Shown here: positions 1 to 9,800 of the stretch, in pieces | How the letters are laid out: each line of letters opens with the position of its first letter | Numbering within the stretch: position 1 is the first letter of the stretch | Source: Viridibacillus arvi | GTDB lineage: Bacteria; Bacillota; Bacilli; Bacillales_A; Planococcaceae | Assembly: GCF_001274945.1 (NCBI RefSeq) | Contig: NZ_LILB01000005.1 | Location: forward strand, 1,098,312-1,162,311 | Direction of reading: 5' to 3' | Length of the DNA: 64,000 nt | Made by a program: the position numbers and the translations under genes | Notes under the pieces: generated by a model | What the model saw: the letters and a program-made list of their open reading frames with translations, nothing else | Told to the model about the DNA's origin: nothing | Databases searched by the model: none

Positions 1-100
1 GAACACAAGACGCTTTTTGTCTTATGCCGAGAGACCGAAACGACCCGAGAGTCTAGCGCTTGAAGCTGGATATCTTAGATGCTGAAGGTGGGATTTCCTG

Positions 101-218
101 TTTGTTGCACTAACTCCTTTGATTGTTGCGCTAAGTGGCTCCTTTGTTGCACTAACTTCATCGTTTGTTGCGCTAAACGGCTCCTTTGTTGCGCTAACTG
201 CCCTCTTTGTTATTTAGC
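101..218 (-). repeat. 21-bp tandem repeat array, block 1
   Basis: Six units repeat with an exact 21-bp period. The core GTTGCGCTAA (or GTTGCACTAA) begins at 104, 125, 146, 167 and 188, and a degenerate copy begins at 209. A run of about 13 bp is nearly constant and about 8 bp varies. Because 21 is a multiple of three, reading frames stay open across the block and yield Cys-Cys-rich conceptual peptides with no coding signal. Read on the minus strand the core is TTAGCGCAAC, which resembles the array near 59.5 kb. Function is unknown. Confidence 0.85.
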
Positions 219-303
219 AGAATATTCACGTCCTAAAAGCATTAACCACCCAGTAATTACCTATATTTTTCCCAGTATGACATACCGAAAGCGCAAATCC
301 CTG

Positions 304-379
304 TTTGTTGCGCTATCTCCTTTGATTATTGCGCTAAAGCCGATGTTTGTTGCGCTAACTGCCTTCATTGTTATTTAGC
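304..379 (-). repeat. 21-bp tandem repeat array, block 2
   Basis: Four more units of the same repeat, again with exact 21-bp spacing; cores begin at 307, 328, 349 and 370. The last two units and the sequence after them (346-400) repeat 185-239 of block 1 with only two mismatches over 55 bp. The whole block therefore appears to be a partial duplication of block 1. The roughly 85 bp between the blocks shows nothing recognisable. Confidence 0.8.
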
Positions 380-446
380 AGAATATTCACGTCCTAAAAG
401 TACGAATTACTCTAATAAAACACCATCTTTATCTAACAAAAAAAAA

Positions 447-471
447 CCACACAACGAAAATCGTCATGTGG
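447..471 (-). terminator. terminator of yisL
   Basis: CCACA pairs with TGTGG and an inner ACGA pairs with TCGT. On the minus strand the stem is followed by a run of U, seen on the plus strand as about nine A just left of 447. It lies 20 bp after the yisL stop codon. Confidence 0.7.
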
Positions 472-490
472 CTGTTTCTCATGCCAGTTA

Positions 491-865
491 TTAAGCTAAG
501 AAATGCATACCCATTGGTAATTTAAATCCTAGGAACATAGTGATTAATAAGAATACTGCAAATAGAATCCAGAACATAGTTGTTGGTTTGCCTTTTGCTT
601 TTCTCACTAAAACCATTTCCATCATACCGATAACTAAAATACCACCAATAAGTTTAAAGCCATAAAGCATACCCATATTAAAATGCATACCATCCGCGAA
701 TAATGCGCCACCAGTAATGATGATTAAAATATAGAATACTCGTAAAATCATATGCGTTACTTTTTGTCCTTTAGTACCACTTTGCATAGCAGCAGAAACT
801 AGGAACAAGATAATTGCGATTACCCAAGTTGTAATGTGTAAATGGGTGCTAGCTAAAAAATCCAT
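491..865 (-). CDS. yisL: YisL family membrane protein (UPF0344)
   Basis: A 124-residue integral membrane protein with four hydrophobic segments (about residues 12-26, 40-57, 65-86 and 97-115), the size and pattern of the YisL/UPF0344 family. The biochemical function of the family is not known. The ATG is preceded by an AAGGTGG ribosome site. Its neighbour upstream is a yisK homologue; yisK and yisL are also adjacent in Bacillus subtilis, which supports both names. A terminator hairpin separates the two genes here, so they are probably not cotranscribed as a simple unit. Confidence 0.85.
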   Translation of the reverse strand: MDFLASTHLHITTWVIAIILFLVSAAMQSGTKGQKVTHMILRVFYILIIITGGALFADGMHFNMGMLYGFKLIGGILVIGMMEMVLVRKAKGKPTTMFWILFAVFLLITMFLGFKLPMGMHFLA

Positions 866-938
866 TAATTATCCCACCTTATATAGTTTTAATAATCATT
901 AATATCCTATCACGAGGTGGAAAACTATACAAATATAA

Positions 939-968
939 CAGACCGATGGAAAATCATCCATCGGTCTG
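939..968 (-). terminator. terminator of yisK
   Basis: A perfect 11-bp stem (CAGACCGATGG with CCATCGGTCTG) and an 8-nt loop, 29 bp after the yisK stop. The U-rich tail on the minus strand is interrupted, so this may be an imperfect terminator. Confidence 0.65.
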
Positions 969-996
969 TAGTATTATCTATAAAATGCTAAAAAGC

Positions 997-1899
997 TTAT
1001 TCGAAGCGGTTTACTAGAGTTCCAATACCCTCTATTGAAACTTTTACTACATCACCAGATGCTAAGTATGTTGGTGGGTTCATACCTTTACCAACGCCAG
1101 CTGGAGTACCCGTTAAAATCACGTCACCAGGCTCTAAAGTTACTAATCTAGAAATCTCAGAAATGATTTCTTCAATCGTGAAGATCATATCTTTTGTTGA
1201 ACCATTTTGACGAATTTCATCATTCACTTTTGTAACGATAGATAAAGAATGTGGATTTGGAATTTCATCTTTTGTTACTAAGTATGGCCCCATTGGACAA
1301 GCGCCATCTAGGCTCTTTCCTAAGAAGAATTGCTTATGTTTTGCTTGTAAATCACGTGCAGTAATGTCATTGGCAATTGTATAACCAAATACATAATCAT
1401 ACGCTAGTTTTGTAGGGATGTTCTTACCCTTTTTACCAATAACAACTGCTAATTCACCTTCATAATCAAGTGCTGAAGTGACGTCTGCATGTGCAGAGAT
1501 TGTTTGCCCATCTGCAGCAATTGAAGTTGGTGCTTTTGTAAAGATCATTAAATTTTCTGGAGCAGATTCAGCGCCCATTTCTTTGGCGTGATCTTGATAG
1601 TTTTTACCAACACAAATAATATTTTTCGTTGTACGTGGAATTGGTGCTAACCACTCAATATCCGTAAATGCATATTTAAATTGCTCTGGGTTTTCTGAAT
1701 TCTGTGCAGCTTCTACAAGTTTACGAGATTGTTCTACAAATTCGAAACCAGCTGTCATCCCCTCTACAATTGTTGTAGCGAAAGAAGGTAGTACTTGAAG
1801 AGCTTCTTGGATTGCTAAAACATCCCATACAGCTTCTTCTTTTTTTACTTTCGGACCAAAACTTACTACATCGTTATAACGAAATGATAAAATTTTCAT
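997..1899 (-). CDS. yisK: fumarylacetoacetate hydrolase family protein (YisK-like)
   Basis: A 300-residue cytosolic enzyme of the FAH superfamily. The family signature is visible: NIICVGKNYQDH, then DYEGELAVVIG with the metal-binding glutamates, then ANDITARDLQ, and a C-terminal TGTPAGVGKG. Bacillus YisK is reported as an oxaloacetate decarboxylase; that activity is inferred here from overall similarity and the yisL neighbour, not from a diagnostic residue. The ATG at 1899 was chosen because AAGGAG lies 11 nt upstream. A GTG at 1911 would overlap that ribosome site. Confidence 0.85.
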   Translation of the reverse strand: MKILSFRYNDVVSFGPKVKKEEAVWDVLAIQEALQVLPSFATTIVEGMTAGFEFVEQSRKLVEAAQNSENPEQFKYAFTDIEWLAPIPRTTKNIICVGKNYQDHAKEMGAESAPENLMIFTKAPTSIAADGQTISAHADVTSALDYEGELAVVIGKKGKNIPTKLAYDYVFGYTIANDITARDLQAKHKQFFLGKSLDGACPMGPYLVTKDEIPNPHSLSIVTKVNDEIRQNGSTKDMIFTIEEIISEISRLVTLEPGDVILTGTPAGVGKGMNPPTYLASGDVVKVSIEGIGTLVNRFE

Positions 1900-1939
1900 G
1901 AATATTGGCACTCCTTCTTTTTTTTCAATGATACATTAA

Positions 1940-3130
1940 TTATCGAGTAATTTCCTCTTTTTTCTGTAACATTTTTCCGTAAGTTAGTCGTTTCCACACT
2001 GCTTCAACCGGTCCTTGCTTAAATTTCAGGAACCAAAGCTCAGCAAATACTATCTGCAGAACAAAAATCCCGACAGCTAACCACGTAACGGTATCGACAC
2101 CGATTTTACCATATAATCCTAATCCATAGTGATAGAAAATGAATGTTCCAATAATAGACTGCATTAAATATATTGTCATCGACATGCGTCCTGCCTTTGC
2201 AACAGGCGACAATATTTTTGTGAATTTAGGAATTTGACATAATAGGACGATTAGACCCGCATACCCTATCGCTAGTATTGGACCACCGAAAGAAACTTGT
2301 ACATAATCAAGGAAATAATTTCGTTCTAAATTATATGGCAACATTTTAAGTGCAACTCCAACCGGTATAGTAATAACAGTTAAAGTAATCCAAAATACTC
2401 GTTTTTCCTTTGCACGTTCAACTAGTTGCCATTTTGATGCAGCAGCCCCTAATAACATATAAGGTAAAATCGTAAACAACGCCACAATCCACATACTCGG
2501 GGATGCCTGTACTTGTAAATCTGCTAGACGCTGCATGAAAGCCTCTGTCCACGAACCGGAACCGTATGCAGCGATTGCACTTTCGATAGCTGCTATATCA
2601 ACAAACTCTGAATAATCAGTGGACTCTTCCACTAAGGACACTAATCCCATTAATACCACTAAAAAGCCATGGACAATTCCATATAATACGCCACCAATTG
2701 TTATTAACCAAACTGGTTTCAAACGTAACAGTATTAATAAAAAGAAACCACAAAATGCATACGTCATTAGAATGTCTCCCCACCAAATGAGAAAGGCATG
2801 TAACACACCAATGCCAAATAACACACCTAAACGCTTCGATCCAATCTTATAGAAGTTATCACCTAACTGGGTTGCTTTCGTAAATTGCATCGCTAAACCG
2901 TATCCAAATAACATTGAAAATAGTGGATAAAAGCTTCCTTGCACAAAAATATCTAGCCACTGATGATATTGTTTATCTAGTGGCGACTCGAACCAAGTTT
3001 TTAAATCAATATGTGGCGAAGGTGTACTAAATGCAAACATATTTACTAAAAAAATACCTAGCAAACTAAAACCCCGTATAATATCAAGCGTTTCAATCCT
3101 TTTTTGCATAGGTGTTGGTGTTAAATTCAA
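1940..3130 (-). CDS. DUF418 domain membrane protein (YeiB-like)
   Basis: A 396-residue polytopic membrane protein with about ten hydrophobic segments. The N-terminal RIETLDIIRGFSLLGIFLVNM and a C-terminal half rich in GRMSMTIYLMQS-type sequence are typical of the DUF418/YeiB family, whose function is not established. The start is TTG at 3130, preceded by AGGAGG at 8-nt spacing. It begins only 12 bp after the addA stop codon, so it is probably the last gene of the addBA transcript, although nothing ties its role to DNA repair. Confidence 0.8.
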   Translation of the reverse strand: MNLTPTPMQKRIETLDIIRGFSLLGIFLVNMFAFSTPSPHIDLKTWFESPLDKQYHQWLDIFVQGSFYPLFSMLFGYGLAMQFTKATQLGDNFYKIGSKRLGVLFGIGVLHAFLIWWGDILMTYAFCGFFLLILLRLKPVWLITIGGVLYGIVHGFLVVLMGLVSLVEESTDYSEFVDIAAIESAIAAYGSGSWTEAFMQRLADLQVQASPSMWIVALFTILPYMLLGAAASKWQLVERAKEKRVFWITLTVITIPVGVALKMLPYNLERNYFLDYVQVSFGGPILAIGYAGLIVLLCQIPKFTKILSPVAKAGRMSMTIYLMQSIIGTFIFYHYGLGLYGKIGVDTVTWLAVGIFVLQIVFAELWFLKFKQGPVEAVWKRLTYGKMLQKKEEITR

Positions 3131-3142
3131 AAGCTTTTCCTC

Positions 3143-6100
3143 CTATAATTCAATTGAGCGCTGTGCGTCAAATGCATATATTAATTTTTCTGCAACGTTG
3201 ATTTTTAAAGTCTCTTCTATCGCCTTTTTATATAGCGTCAACTGTACATCGTAACGTTCTTTCATTTCCTTTTGTAAGCCTTCATCTGTTTTCATCGTTT
3301 CTTTAATTCGGTCGGTTTTATAGTCCAGTAGAATCCAATTACCATCTGCGTCTTTAAATAGACAATCGACAATCCCTTGTACGATTTGGGAGTCACCGTC
3401 GTCATCAATAATACTAAAAGTAAATGGCGTTTCTCGATAAAGTTCCACTGCATTCATAAAGCGCTGACCCGCAGGTGTTGCAAAGAAGCCTACAATTTTA
3501 GGTGCATGCACAGCTGCTCCCTCTTCCTTCGTCAAAAGTTGACGGTCAACAAGTCCTTGCACAAACACATCAACCTCTTCAATTGAATGCAAGCCTGACT
3601 GCGGTATATGTTGCATTACCGTATGCATTGCTGTTCCAATTTCAGCTGCAGTTAACGAACGTTGTTGTAAAAAGCTAGGTCTTTTTGCCACTTGCTGTTG
3701 TTTTTTAGGCGCATTCCAAAAAAATTCAGGTTGCTCGGATTGTTCTAAAGTTTGCAGACGTTTTAGTTCACTAACAGATGTTTTAGAGCGTTTTGCTATC
3801 GCTCTATCGTACACATATGCTGTATCAAAACGCTTTTTGATAGTTGTTAATAAACCCTCATCAACAAGAGTAGATTTTTTCGTATCCTCAATAACCTCTT
3901 CCTCTATTTCCGCCACTTCTAATGGAGCTTTAAAATGTTCTGCACCTATCACTTGAACTTTCCATCTTGATAATTCGTTAGTAGCGAACTGAGTTTCATC
4001 ATTTAGACATCGGTCATAGTCTGGGTGTCTAGCTAGAGCTGGACCAATCCAATCTAAATAGCTTTTTGCTAAAGCTCGAACATGATCAGGTAGCATTTCA
4101 CCTGCAGGTAATAGTTTTGCATCTTCCCAAACAGCTTTTGTCTTATCCCAGTTTTTCACTGTACCAACTAGATAAAGATGTTCTTTTGCACGTGTCATCG
4201 CAACATAAAGAACACGCATCTCTTCTGCCTTTAACTCAAGCTTCTTTTTCTCCTGCATCGCAAGGAATGGCAAAGAGGTATATTGAATACGTTTCTCAGG
4301 ATCAATCATTTTCACCGCCAAACCAAATTGTTGGTCGAATAAATACGGCAAATTAAAATCCATTTTGTTGAACTCTCGGCCTAATCCAGCTACAAAAACA
4401 TAAGGGAACTCTAATCCTTTAGATGAATGTATTGTCATTAAACGTACAACATTTTCCGTTTCGCTAATAGCGCGTGCAGTTCCTAAATCATCTCCACGTA
4501 ATCTCATACGATCTACGAATCTCAAAAATCTGAAAAGCCCTCGGAATGATGTTTTTTCATACGATAACGCACGATCATGAAGTGCACGTAAATTTGCTTG
4601 ACGCTGTTTGCCGTTAGGCATTGCACCAACCATTTCATAATAATTCGTATCAATATATACTCGCCAAATTAAGTCTGCTAGGGAACCCCTACGAGCTAAA
4701 TCACGCCAATCTTCAAAGTGCAGTAAGAAACGTTGTAACTTTTCAGCAGTACTAGATTTTAGACCCGTACCTTCGATGCGTACAAATTGTTTCAAAGCAT
4801 CATAAAAGGGTGCTTTCGGGTCAGCTAAACGAATTTTCGCTAGCTCATTCTCCGTTAATCCAACAAATGGCGCTCTTAATACAGAAGCTAATGGAATATC
4901 TTGATATGGGTTATCAATAATTCTCAACGTATTTATCATTATCATTACTTCAAGGGCTTCAAAATATCCTTTAGACAACTCTGCATATAACGGAATCCCT
5001 GCTAGCTTAAACTCTTCTGCTAAATCACCTGACCAAGTCATCGAGCGCATTAAAATGACAATATCACGATATTCTAAAGGTCGTTCGGTGCCTTTTTTTG
5101 TATCATAAACCATTTGTCCAGAATCCATTAATTGCTTTATTTTCTCAATTATATAGCGTGCCTCTTGCTGAGATTTTTTTAATTCTTCTTCAGCTTGTAG
5201 TTCAGAACTGACACCCGCTTCACCATCATCAGTTTCTTTAGACTCTTCCTCTTCAGTTTGATCTGTATATAAAACTGTCAATTCAATAGGGGCATCTTTT
5301 TCATTATAAGGAGCTTGTGGTTTTAATGCTGCTGCTTCATCGTATTTGATTTCTCCGACTTCTTCGCCCATTATCTGTGAGAAAATATAGTTTGTACCGT
5401 GCAATACTTCTTGACGACTTCGGAAGTTTGCATTTAAGTCAATTTTCATACCTGTATTTGTTGGTTCTTCTTCAAACGCCAAATATTTGTTTAAAAACAG
5501 TGTCGGCTCTGCCAATCTGAATCGGTAAATAGATTGTTTCACATCACCAACCATAAACATATTGCCATCTGCTTCCCCACCACTTTTCACTAGCTGTAAA
5601 ATGGTTTCTTGAAGCCTATTAGTATCTTGATATTCATCAACAAGTACTTCATTGAACTTTTCTCTATAGCTAAGTGCTACAGCTGATGGAACAAGTTCTC
5701 CGTCTTTTTCATCCGTTAGAATTTGCAGAGCAAAATGCTCTAAGTCAGAGAAATCTACAAGACCTTTTTCATTTTTTGCAGCTGCATATTTTTCACTGAA
5801 ACTTGCAGCAATTTTCACTAGTGTTAAAAGTATTGGCTTCATTAAACGAATCTCTTCTAGCAATCGTTCTGGTCTTCTTGTGAAATATTGTTTTTTAGCC
5901 GTATCAAATAATTCCTTTGCTTGCTTACGTTTGTTTTGAGCTAAAGCTTTTAATTCTAAATCACAATCCATCTTCTTCGTAGAAATTCTAGCCCAGCTAA
6001 CTGCATTAAAATATTCATATGCCTCTTCCCATGAACGTTCGTGTAGAAATGCACGTGCTTCAGTTAATAAAATAAAATCCTTCTCAGCTGTTTCACCATA

Positions 6101-6865
6101 AGCTGACGGGCCGTTTGGTTCTAGGCTTAACTCTCGCATATCTTTAATAAGCGCGTAGGCAGCTTCAATAGCATGACTAACCGAACGCTTAATTATTTTA
6201 CTAATTGGCAACTCATCAATTGATGTAATACCTTCAAGGTCATATTGATCTGGTAGTGATTCTAGCCATTTCATCGGCTCTGGATTAACACGTGACATTT
6301 CGTATAATTTTTCAATTAATGTCTCAATTGCTTGGTCATCACGGTCAGATGTAAAACTATCAACTAATCGATATACATCGTCAACTTGGTCACTGTTATA
6401 AGCTTCTTCTAGTACTTCTGCTAACGTATCATCTTTTAAAAGTGCTGCTTCAGTATCATTTGCAATACGGAAGCCTGGATCAATGTCTAATAGATAAGCA
6501 TATTGTCGAACAATATTTAAACAAAATGAGTGTAATGTAGAAATTTGTGCTTTATTTAATAAACTTAATTGTCTTCTAAGATGTTTTGATTCTGGCTGAT
6601 TGGTAATCGCTTTTTCAAGTGCTTCTGCCATACGATGACGCATTTCAGCTGCAGACGCATTGGTAAATGTTACGACTAACAACTCATCAACATCTATTGG
6701 ATTATCCGATGAGATAACCTTTTCAATCATACGATTGATCAATACGGCTGTTTTCCCTGAGCCCGCTGCTGCCGAAACTAAAGTATCTTGTCCAGTAGTC
6801 CAAATTGCTTTCCACTGCTCATCAGTCCAAGTTGCTGTCGCCGGCTTCAAAGGAATTTCCTTCAT
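3143..6865 (-). CDS. addA: AddA, helicase-nuclease subunit A
   Basis: The larger motor subunit of AddAB, which processes double-strand breaks and recognises Chi, doing the RecBCD job in Firmicutes. The protein has about 1240 residues, normal for AddA. Near the N-terminus is the SAAAGSGKTAVL Walker A motif, followed by UvrD-type helicase motifs (LVDEYQDTN, MVGDVKQSIYRFR, LMTIHSSKGLEFPYVF, MRVLYVAMTRAKEHLYL). The C-terminal RecB-type nuclease carries the LLDYKTD motif. The ATG at 6865 follows AAGGAG at 10 nt and gives MKEIPLKPATATWTDEQW, matching known AddA starts; an upstream in-frame start would add 32 unrelated residues. It overlaps the end of addB by 44 bp, implying coupled translation. Confidence 0.97.
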   Translation of the reverse strand: MKEIPLKPATATWTDEQWKAIWTTGQDTLVSAAAGSGKTAVLINRMIEKVISSDNPIDVDELLVVTFTNASAAEMRHRMAEALEKAITNQPESKHLRRQLSLLNKAQISTLHSFCLNIVRQYAYLLDIDPGFRIANDTEAALLKDDTLAEVLEEAYNSDQVDDVYRLVDSFTSDRDDQAIETLIEKLYEMSRVNPEPMKWLESLPDQYDLEGITSIDELPISKIIKRSVSHAIEAAYALIKDMRELSLEPNGPSAYGETAEKDFILLTEARAFLHERSWEEAYEYFNAVSWARISTKKMDCDLELKALAQNKRKQAKELFDTAKKQYFTRRPERLLEEIRLMKPILLTLVKIAASFSEKYAAAKNEKGLVDFSDLEHFALQILTDEKDGELVPSAVALSYREKFNEVLVDEYQDTNRLQETILQLVKSGGEADGNMFMVGDVKQSIYRFRLAEPTLFLNKYLAFEEEPTNTGMKIDLNANFRSRQEVLHGTNYIFSQIMGEEVGEIKYDEAAALKPQAPYNEKDAPIELTVLYTDQTEEEESKETDDGEAGVSSELQAEEELKKSQQEARYIIEKIKQLMDSGQMVYDTKKGTERPLEYRDIVILMRSMTWSGDLAEEFKLAGIPLYAELSKGYFEALEVMIMINTLRIIDNPYQDIPLASVLRAPFVGLTENELAKIRLADPKAPFYDALKQFVRIEGTGLKSSTAEKLQRFLLHFEDWRDLARRGSLADLIWRVYIDTNYYEMVGAMPNGKQRQANLRALHDRALSYEKTSFRGLFRFLRFVDRMRLRGDDLGTARAISETENVVRLMTIHSSKGLEFPYVFVAGLGREFNKMDFNLPYLFDQQFGLAVKMIDPEKRIQYTSLPFLAMQEKKKLELKAEEMRVLYVAMTRAKEHLYLVGTVKNWDKTKAVWEDAKLLPAGEMLPDHVRALAKSYLDWIGPALARHPDYDRCLNDETQFATNELSRWKVQVIGAEHFKAPLEVAEIEEEVIEDTKKSTLVDEGLLTTIKKRFDTAYVYDRAIAKRSKTSVSELKRLQTLEQSEQPEFFWNAPKKQQQVAKRPSFLQQRSLTAAEIGTAMHTVMQHIPQSGLHSIEEVDVFVQGLVDRQLLTKEEGAAVHAPKIVGFFATPAGQRFMNAVELYRETPFTFSIIDDDGDSQIVQGIVDCLFKDADGNWILLDYKTDRIKETMKTDEGLQKEMKERYDVQLTLYKKAIEETLKINVAEKLIYAFDAQRSIEL

Positions 6866-9800
6866 CTGCTTTAGTCTCCTTTCGAATTTGCTCAATAACA
6901 TCTTCTTTTTTACCGATTGGTTGTAAGTATCGATAATGTTGATTGGCATCTGTTGTATCAAACTGACATACGCTCTTAAATGAACAATACTCGCAAGCTG
7001 TACGTGTTTTCATACGGTATGGACTTATATCGGTATGACCTGCTAAAATGCCCTCACCAGCCTGTTGATGCTTGTGTCGTACAAAATTTCGGAGATGCCC
7101 CATATCCTGTGTCGAGATAACAGAAGACATTTTCGGTGAAACGGTACCATCCTTCTTACCTACATAAACTGGTACTACTTGTGAATGGCCCCCTTCTTCA
7201 AGTGCCTCATCCATATCAATCAAGGTCTCTCGATCATCTAATAAAAGACCCTTCATCTTAAATTCTTTTAATCGCTCCATCTCCGCTTGTTGGCCATCCA
7301 AATTATCATGTGGCTTTAACATTGGATTGTGGACATGTATATATAACACACCACCAGCTTCTGAATGCAACGGTAACCAGGCTTCCGAATTCTCAACAGC
7401 AACATCTAAATAAGTTAACATTTGTAAAGATAGACCATAATACACATCATTTAAATCTAGCTTTTTCGCAGAAGATTTATAATCTACAACGCGAATATAT
7501 GGTTTATCATTGATTGTAGTTGCATCTACTCGGTCAATTCGACCGCGCATTTGCATTTTCTTACCTCCATCTAATTTGATCATTAATGGTGGTAAGGGTT
7601 CCCCCGGTCCAAATGCAGCTTCTAAAGCAATCGGTTTGAAGTTTGATACACGTGCATGTTGACTTAAAGAAAGCATCGTTCTTTGTACGATCAATGTCAG
7701 TTTTCGTTGAATGTAACGATAACGAGATGTACTCATTAGTATTTGGTGATACAACAGTGGAGAAATCTTATCTACTGCTCGTTTTGCTAAATCAGCACAT
7801 TGCTCATGCGTCAACTGACCCCATTTTAGATTCTTCTCATGAGTTTCCTCTGAAATCCATTTTAGCGCTGCATGGAATAAGTCTCCGATTGTCGGTGTTT
7901 CAAGTCGATATTCCGGACGCTCCTCAAGACGTAAACCATAAGTTGAAAAATGCGAAAATGGACAACCATAGAACTTCTCAATACGTGAAACACTTGAGGT
8001 AAGAGTTGAACCATACAATGCATCAGTAATATCAGGTGTAAGTTGTTCTGCTTTATTCAGCACTTTTAATGGGCGCATTAAACGCTCTAGAATATCCGAC
8101 CAATAAGGATCCTCTTCATAATACGCCTGTAAAGCACGCCATTCGGGTGTCAGCTCTTTTCCATGCTCTACTTGTCTAAGTTGCATCATTAAATAAGCTA
8201 AAGACGTATTAGGGTGGTTAATATAAGGGAGATTCGAGAGCTCTGATAAAGCCTCTGTTGGATCTATTAACGCTCTTGTAAATGGTGCATTGGGAATAAG
8301 TTGCTGTAACTTCTTCACATATAGAGATGGTAATAATGCCTTACTTTCCTCATCCGCAATGGCATAACTAACAACGAGCTTTTCAGAAGCCATGGTTAAG
8401 GCTCTATAAGTAATGAATGATTCTTCTAACAATCTCGTTTTAGAAGTTGGTGCCAGCTCCATCCCAAGTTGCATAAACCATTCACGTTCTGCATCCGAAA
8501 GTAATCCTTCATGGTCCATTCTTTGCGGATATACACCTTCATTCATACCGATTACAAAAACTGCTTTCATATTCGTTAAACGAGACAAATCTGCTGTTGC
8601 AATGGTTACTTGATCTAATGACGGTGGGATACGTGAAAATTCTAATGTATCGAACCCTTCTTCTAACGTGTGCAGCGCTTCTTCTAGCGTCATTTCTTGT
8701 TCACCAAACATCATGACGAACTGATCAAGTACGTCTACCCATTGATTCCACGCTTGTTCATGTTCACTTGCAGCTAACAGTTGGCCTTTGTCTATTTCTT
8801 TATCTTTTAAAGCTTGTAGTTTTTCATAAACTTCTAGATTTTCAATAAATTTAAACAGCGCTGTTGCGATGTCACGCCCCGTTTTACAGCTAGCTAATTG
8901 ATTTTCTAACTCTTTTAAAGGTTCTCTTACTTTACTACGCGCTGCTTCAATTTCTTGTTGGAAGGCGCGCTCTTCATCTGTTTGATTTTTTGTTAAAAAT
9001 TCCAGTCCACGATATTTTTTATATAGCCAACGATTCTCATCAAACCAGCGCTCACTATAGATCCCTTGTGATATAACAAAGTTTTCTAGACGGTCTGCGC
9101 GCTCCCGCCAAACTTGTAAATCTGCATCTACCGGGAAAAACAGATCCGTTTTAACTGCACGGAAAATAGGCTCGTACTTCCAATCAGATTGGATAGCCTC
9201 CAGAGCCGAGCGACTTAGTTCAATTAACGGATGATGAAGCATTGGTTTTTTTTGACTTACGAAAACAGGAATATCGTATTGAGGGAAAATTGTCGCAAAC
9301 AGTGGATCATAAACATCTGCCTGGCGATACAAAATAGCCATTTCACGATAGCGAATTGCGTCATTTTGCATAAACTCTCTTATTTTCCTTGCAATCGCAT
9401 GTACTTCTGCACGACGATTGACTGCTTCAATAACCTCAAAATCATCCGATGAGTTGCACGTTGCTTCTTCATGTGAACGTGAATCAAACTTTTCTTCGAT
9501 ACATTTCAAATCATTATTTTGAAAACGGAATGTTGTTTGACAATGTACTGTTGGCTCTACTTCAATACCTTCTTCAAATGCTAATTCTTTTAAGCGTACA
9601 CTTGTCCGAGCGGATTGATAAAATAACGCTTGTTCATCGTCTGCATCAGCATCTGACTCCATAGGTAAAACAATCGTTACTCGACGCGCTACTTTTAATA
9701 ATTCTTGCACTAGTTCAAATTCTCGTGTTGTGAATGCTGTAAATCCATCAATATAAATATCCGCAGATTGAATAATATCCGAATCCTTTAGCTGTGCTGT

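Noticed and set aside
79-378. 99-codon open frame with CCA/CCT-type Cys repeats
   Set aside because: It is the translation of the 21-bp repeat; the period is a multiple of three, so the frame stays open without selection. No Shine-Dalgarno precedes the start.
101-379. CRISPR array
   Set aside because: The unit is 21 bp with about 13 constant and 8 variable bases; CRISPR repeats and spacers are each about 25-40 bp. No cas gene is nearby.
1909-1911. GTG start of the YisK-like gene at 1911
   Set aside because: It overlaps the AAGGAG ribosome site that serves the ATG at 1899. The same reasoning moved the starts of the XRE regulator and minJ downstream.
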